From assembly GCA_003864495.1 (NCBI GenBank), contig ML133478.1, positions 1,951,201-2,015,200 of the forward strand: a stretch of DNA of 64,000 bases. The letters are read 5' to 3'. The DNA is from Nemopilema nomurai. Lineage: Eukaryota; Cnidaria; Scyphozoa; Rhizostomeae; Rhizostomatidae. How positions within the stretch are numbered: the stretch's first letter is position 1; each line of letters starts with the position of its first letter. Positions 62,901 to 64,000 of this stretch are shown here, in pieces. The notes below the pieces were generated by a model. That model was not told where the DNA came from, did no database searches, and saw nothing but the letters and a program-made list of their open reading frames with translations. A program made the position numbers and the translations under genes.

Positions 62901-64000
62901 TTATTAAGCAGCTTATAACAGCTGTTCTGGTGGCTCACCTCTGCCAACTGTTATCGCCGCAACAGATCCGGGAGATTCCTTCTTATCTTTATCAAAACAG
63001 TGAACAGTTATTCGATGGACCTAAAGAAAGAAAATGTATTGAACACTAATGAGATCTATAAATGAAGTGTTCCCACTTTTCAATTAGAGTTTCACTTTTC
63101 AGCAAAGGAAATATTTATCAAAGAAAATCTAAAAAGTCTATTTGTATTTTCTCTTTCGATAGAACATGAAATAAACAGGGATACAAATCTGCTTACAACC
63201 AAGACCCACGCTTACCTTATCACGAGGTATTTCAGAAACAATGGCCTTTGTTTTGTCAGAGCCAATCACAGTCTCCTTCAACTCTCCATCTGCTTTGATG
63301 GAATAGCCTCGAATCTCATCCTTACTGATGTTCTCCGGTGCTAGCCAACTGATCACCACGCTGTTATTCAACTGCCTTTCCAGTTTAAGTTTCCTTGGCG
63401 GCGGTAGACCTGAATTAAGAGTATTATCACGAAATTATCAAAACCGAATGCAAACATGAAAGATAGACAGCAAATGGCCAACGACTCTCAGATGAGAGAT
63501 TATAACCGTACCTGTCTTTTTGAAAAACTCATCTTCACTGTCACCACTTGTCTCTCCTTTAAAAATGTCCACTACTTCAGGAGCTGACATGGGCCTAGGA
63601 GTCATCTTCAGGTACTCGGCTAAAGCGAAAAGCAAAGTTCCCTAATACAGCAGGAAAATGATCTACACAGGAACAAAAATAACAAACAAATATCCAAGGA
63701 CGCTTTGGCATGGTAATAATTTCTTGGCAGACACTGAGCTGACAAATTATTCCTTTAAAAAGGCCTGGTAGAAACAGGCTGTGCGCGACTTCAGTTAATA
63801 ATAGTAGACTTGTATTAGTAGAAAGTACCAGTAGTAGACTATACGTTTATAAACTTGACTCTTAACTTGAACTTTATAAACTTTATAAACGTTTAATTTT
63901 AGACTCAACTAACATTTGTTTAGCATTATGCCTTTTATACTCCCATTGAAACATTTTTTTACATCAAATTTATCTTTGAAAAATTTAGCCTTAAGAGTAG
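47917..64000 (-). CDS. RIMBP: RIM-binding protein, 3' part of gene
   Basis: RIM-BPs link RIM and voltage-gated calcium channels at presynaptic active zones. Exons in view: 63512-63619, 63216-63409, 62939-63020, 62413-62694, 61253-61890, 58726-60709, 56754-57070, 55393-55464, 54688-54804, 47917-48045; the 5' exons lie beyond the window. Domains in order are three FN3 (63409-62939, 62694-62413, 61890 to about 61500) and a long acidic disordered linker. Then come SH3-II (about 59014-58819; FIALFTYDPITMSPN, DEDGFYYGELHGSRGFVPSN) and SH3-III split over three exons (MIALYDYDPAVSSPN, DEDGFF, GLVPSNFLE). The last exon is phase 0 and ends KKKKGFLAKGKKIFSKLKGK, like the basic tails of known RIM-BPs. 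If the 54688 donor is not used, the frame stops at 54661. The 1984-nt linker exon shows two compensating 1-nt frame shifts (60370-60375 and 59558-59567). Confidence 0.93.
49203..53723 (+). CDS. Uncharacterised large secreted protein with Cys domain and disordered basic tail
   Basis: Exon 1 (49203-49472) and exon 2 (49992-53723) join in phase 0 with GT-AG borders, giving 1333 aa. Residues 11-26 form a hydrophobic signal-peptide core (ATILTLLVCYLIC), so the product should be secreted. Six cysteines (68, 122, 173, 226, 308, 317) fall in one predicted helical N-terminal region; about 1000 Cys-free residues follow. These include Leu-rich amphipathic stretches near 480-650, a His-rich patch (HSRRHHHHRPNNQGW), acidic and Gly/Gln-rich linkers, and a strongly basic Lys/Asn/Gln/Gly tail from about 1150. 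I recognise no family. A matrix or cell-surface role is a guess. The gene lies on the opposite strand inside the 6.6-kb last intron of RIM-BP. Exon 2 is locally GC-rich (about 50280-50720) compared with its surroundings. Confidence 0.88.
49743..49761. repeat. Poly-G run of 19
   Basis: An uninterrupted 19-G run in the single intron of the secreted-protein gene. Its length may be unreliable in assembly. G-rich intron tracts can form G-quadruplexes, but no role is shown. Confidence 0.9.
54397..54402 (+). terminator. Candidate poly(A) signal of the secreted-protein gene
   Basis: AATAAA about 675 bp past the stop codon at 53723, on the coding strand. This implies a 3' UTR of about 0.7 kb, ending before the antisense RIM-BP exon at 54688. 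Confidence 0.5.
56646..56658. repeat. Poly-C run of 13
   Basis: An uninterrupted C run in the RIM-BP intron between the exons at 55393-55464 and 56754-57070, close to the donor of the latter. Confidence 0.85.
57248..57309. repeat. About 31-bp tandem duplication
   Basis: CAGCAAGGGTACTAAAAAGG plus a GTCTTATG tail occurs twice in a row in the RIM-BP intron upstream of exon 56754-57070. The copies differ by one G in the G run. Confidence 0.85.
60231..60280 (-). repeat. 12-nt coding repeat (SEK-A/V) in the RIM-BP linker
   Basis: Four near-identical 12-nt units encode consecutive SEKV or SEKA tetrapeptides in the disordered linker. It looks like replication slippage within coding DNA. Confidence 0.9.

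Overview
This is nuclear DNA from an animal. The protein genes are split by many short GT-AG introns, the non-coding DNA is AT-rich, and one gene is a synaptic RIM-binding protein, a family known from animals with neurons. The compact introns, the short terminal-inverted-repeat transposon and the gene set would suit an early-branching marine invertebrate such as an anthozoan cnidarian. That placement is an inference from general features, not a match I could run. I find no bacterial or viral genes and no tRNA or rRNA genes.

Layout. (1) Positions 1-14208: a tandem array of about 1.03-kb units that enters from beyond the left edge. Fourteen units carry a compact Pol II-type promoter (NRF1-like half-site, two CCAAT boxes, a perfect CRE, a TATA box). 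Thirteen of these are followed by a micro-ORF of about 20 codons and then an AATAAA. Part of the array is a three-unit higher-order repeat, and an old degenerate unit lies just outside it (14309-14855). (2) 17291-24231, minus: MIOX (myo-inositol oxygenase), 10 exons, with a 1.1-kb TIR transposon in intron 4. (3) 26718-33467, minus: ADO (thiol dioxygenase), 9 clear exons plus a probable 11-nt micro-exon. (4) 34674-45874, minus: RPA1 (replication protein A large subunit), 24 exons giving 633 aa. (5) 47917 to beyond 64000, minus: the 3' part of a RIM-BP gene (three FN3 domains, a long acidic linker, two SH3 domains, a basic C-terminal tail). (6) 49203-53723, plus: a two-exon gene for an unrecognised 1333-aa secreted protein, lying inside the last RIM-BP intron on the opposite strand.

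The four recognised genes were rebuilt exon by exon from the minus strand. In MIOX and RPA1 every splice phase closes and the total length fits the family. ADO closes only if the micro-exon is included. RIM-BP closes apart from one pair of compensating 1-nt shifts in its central exon. The genes do not form one pathway: MIOX acts in inositol catabolism, ADO in thiol and N-terminal-cysteine oxidation, RPA1 in DNA replication and repair, and RIM-BP at presynaptic active zones. The least explained parts are the promoter-bearing array and the nested secreted-protein gene.
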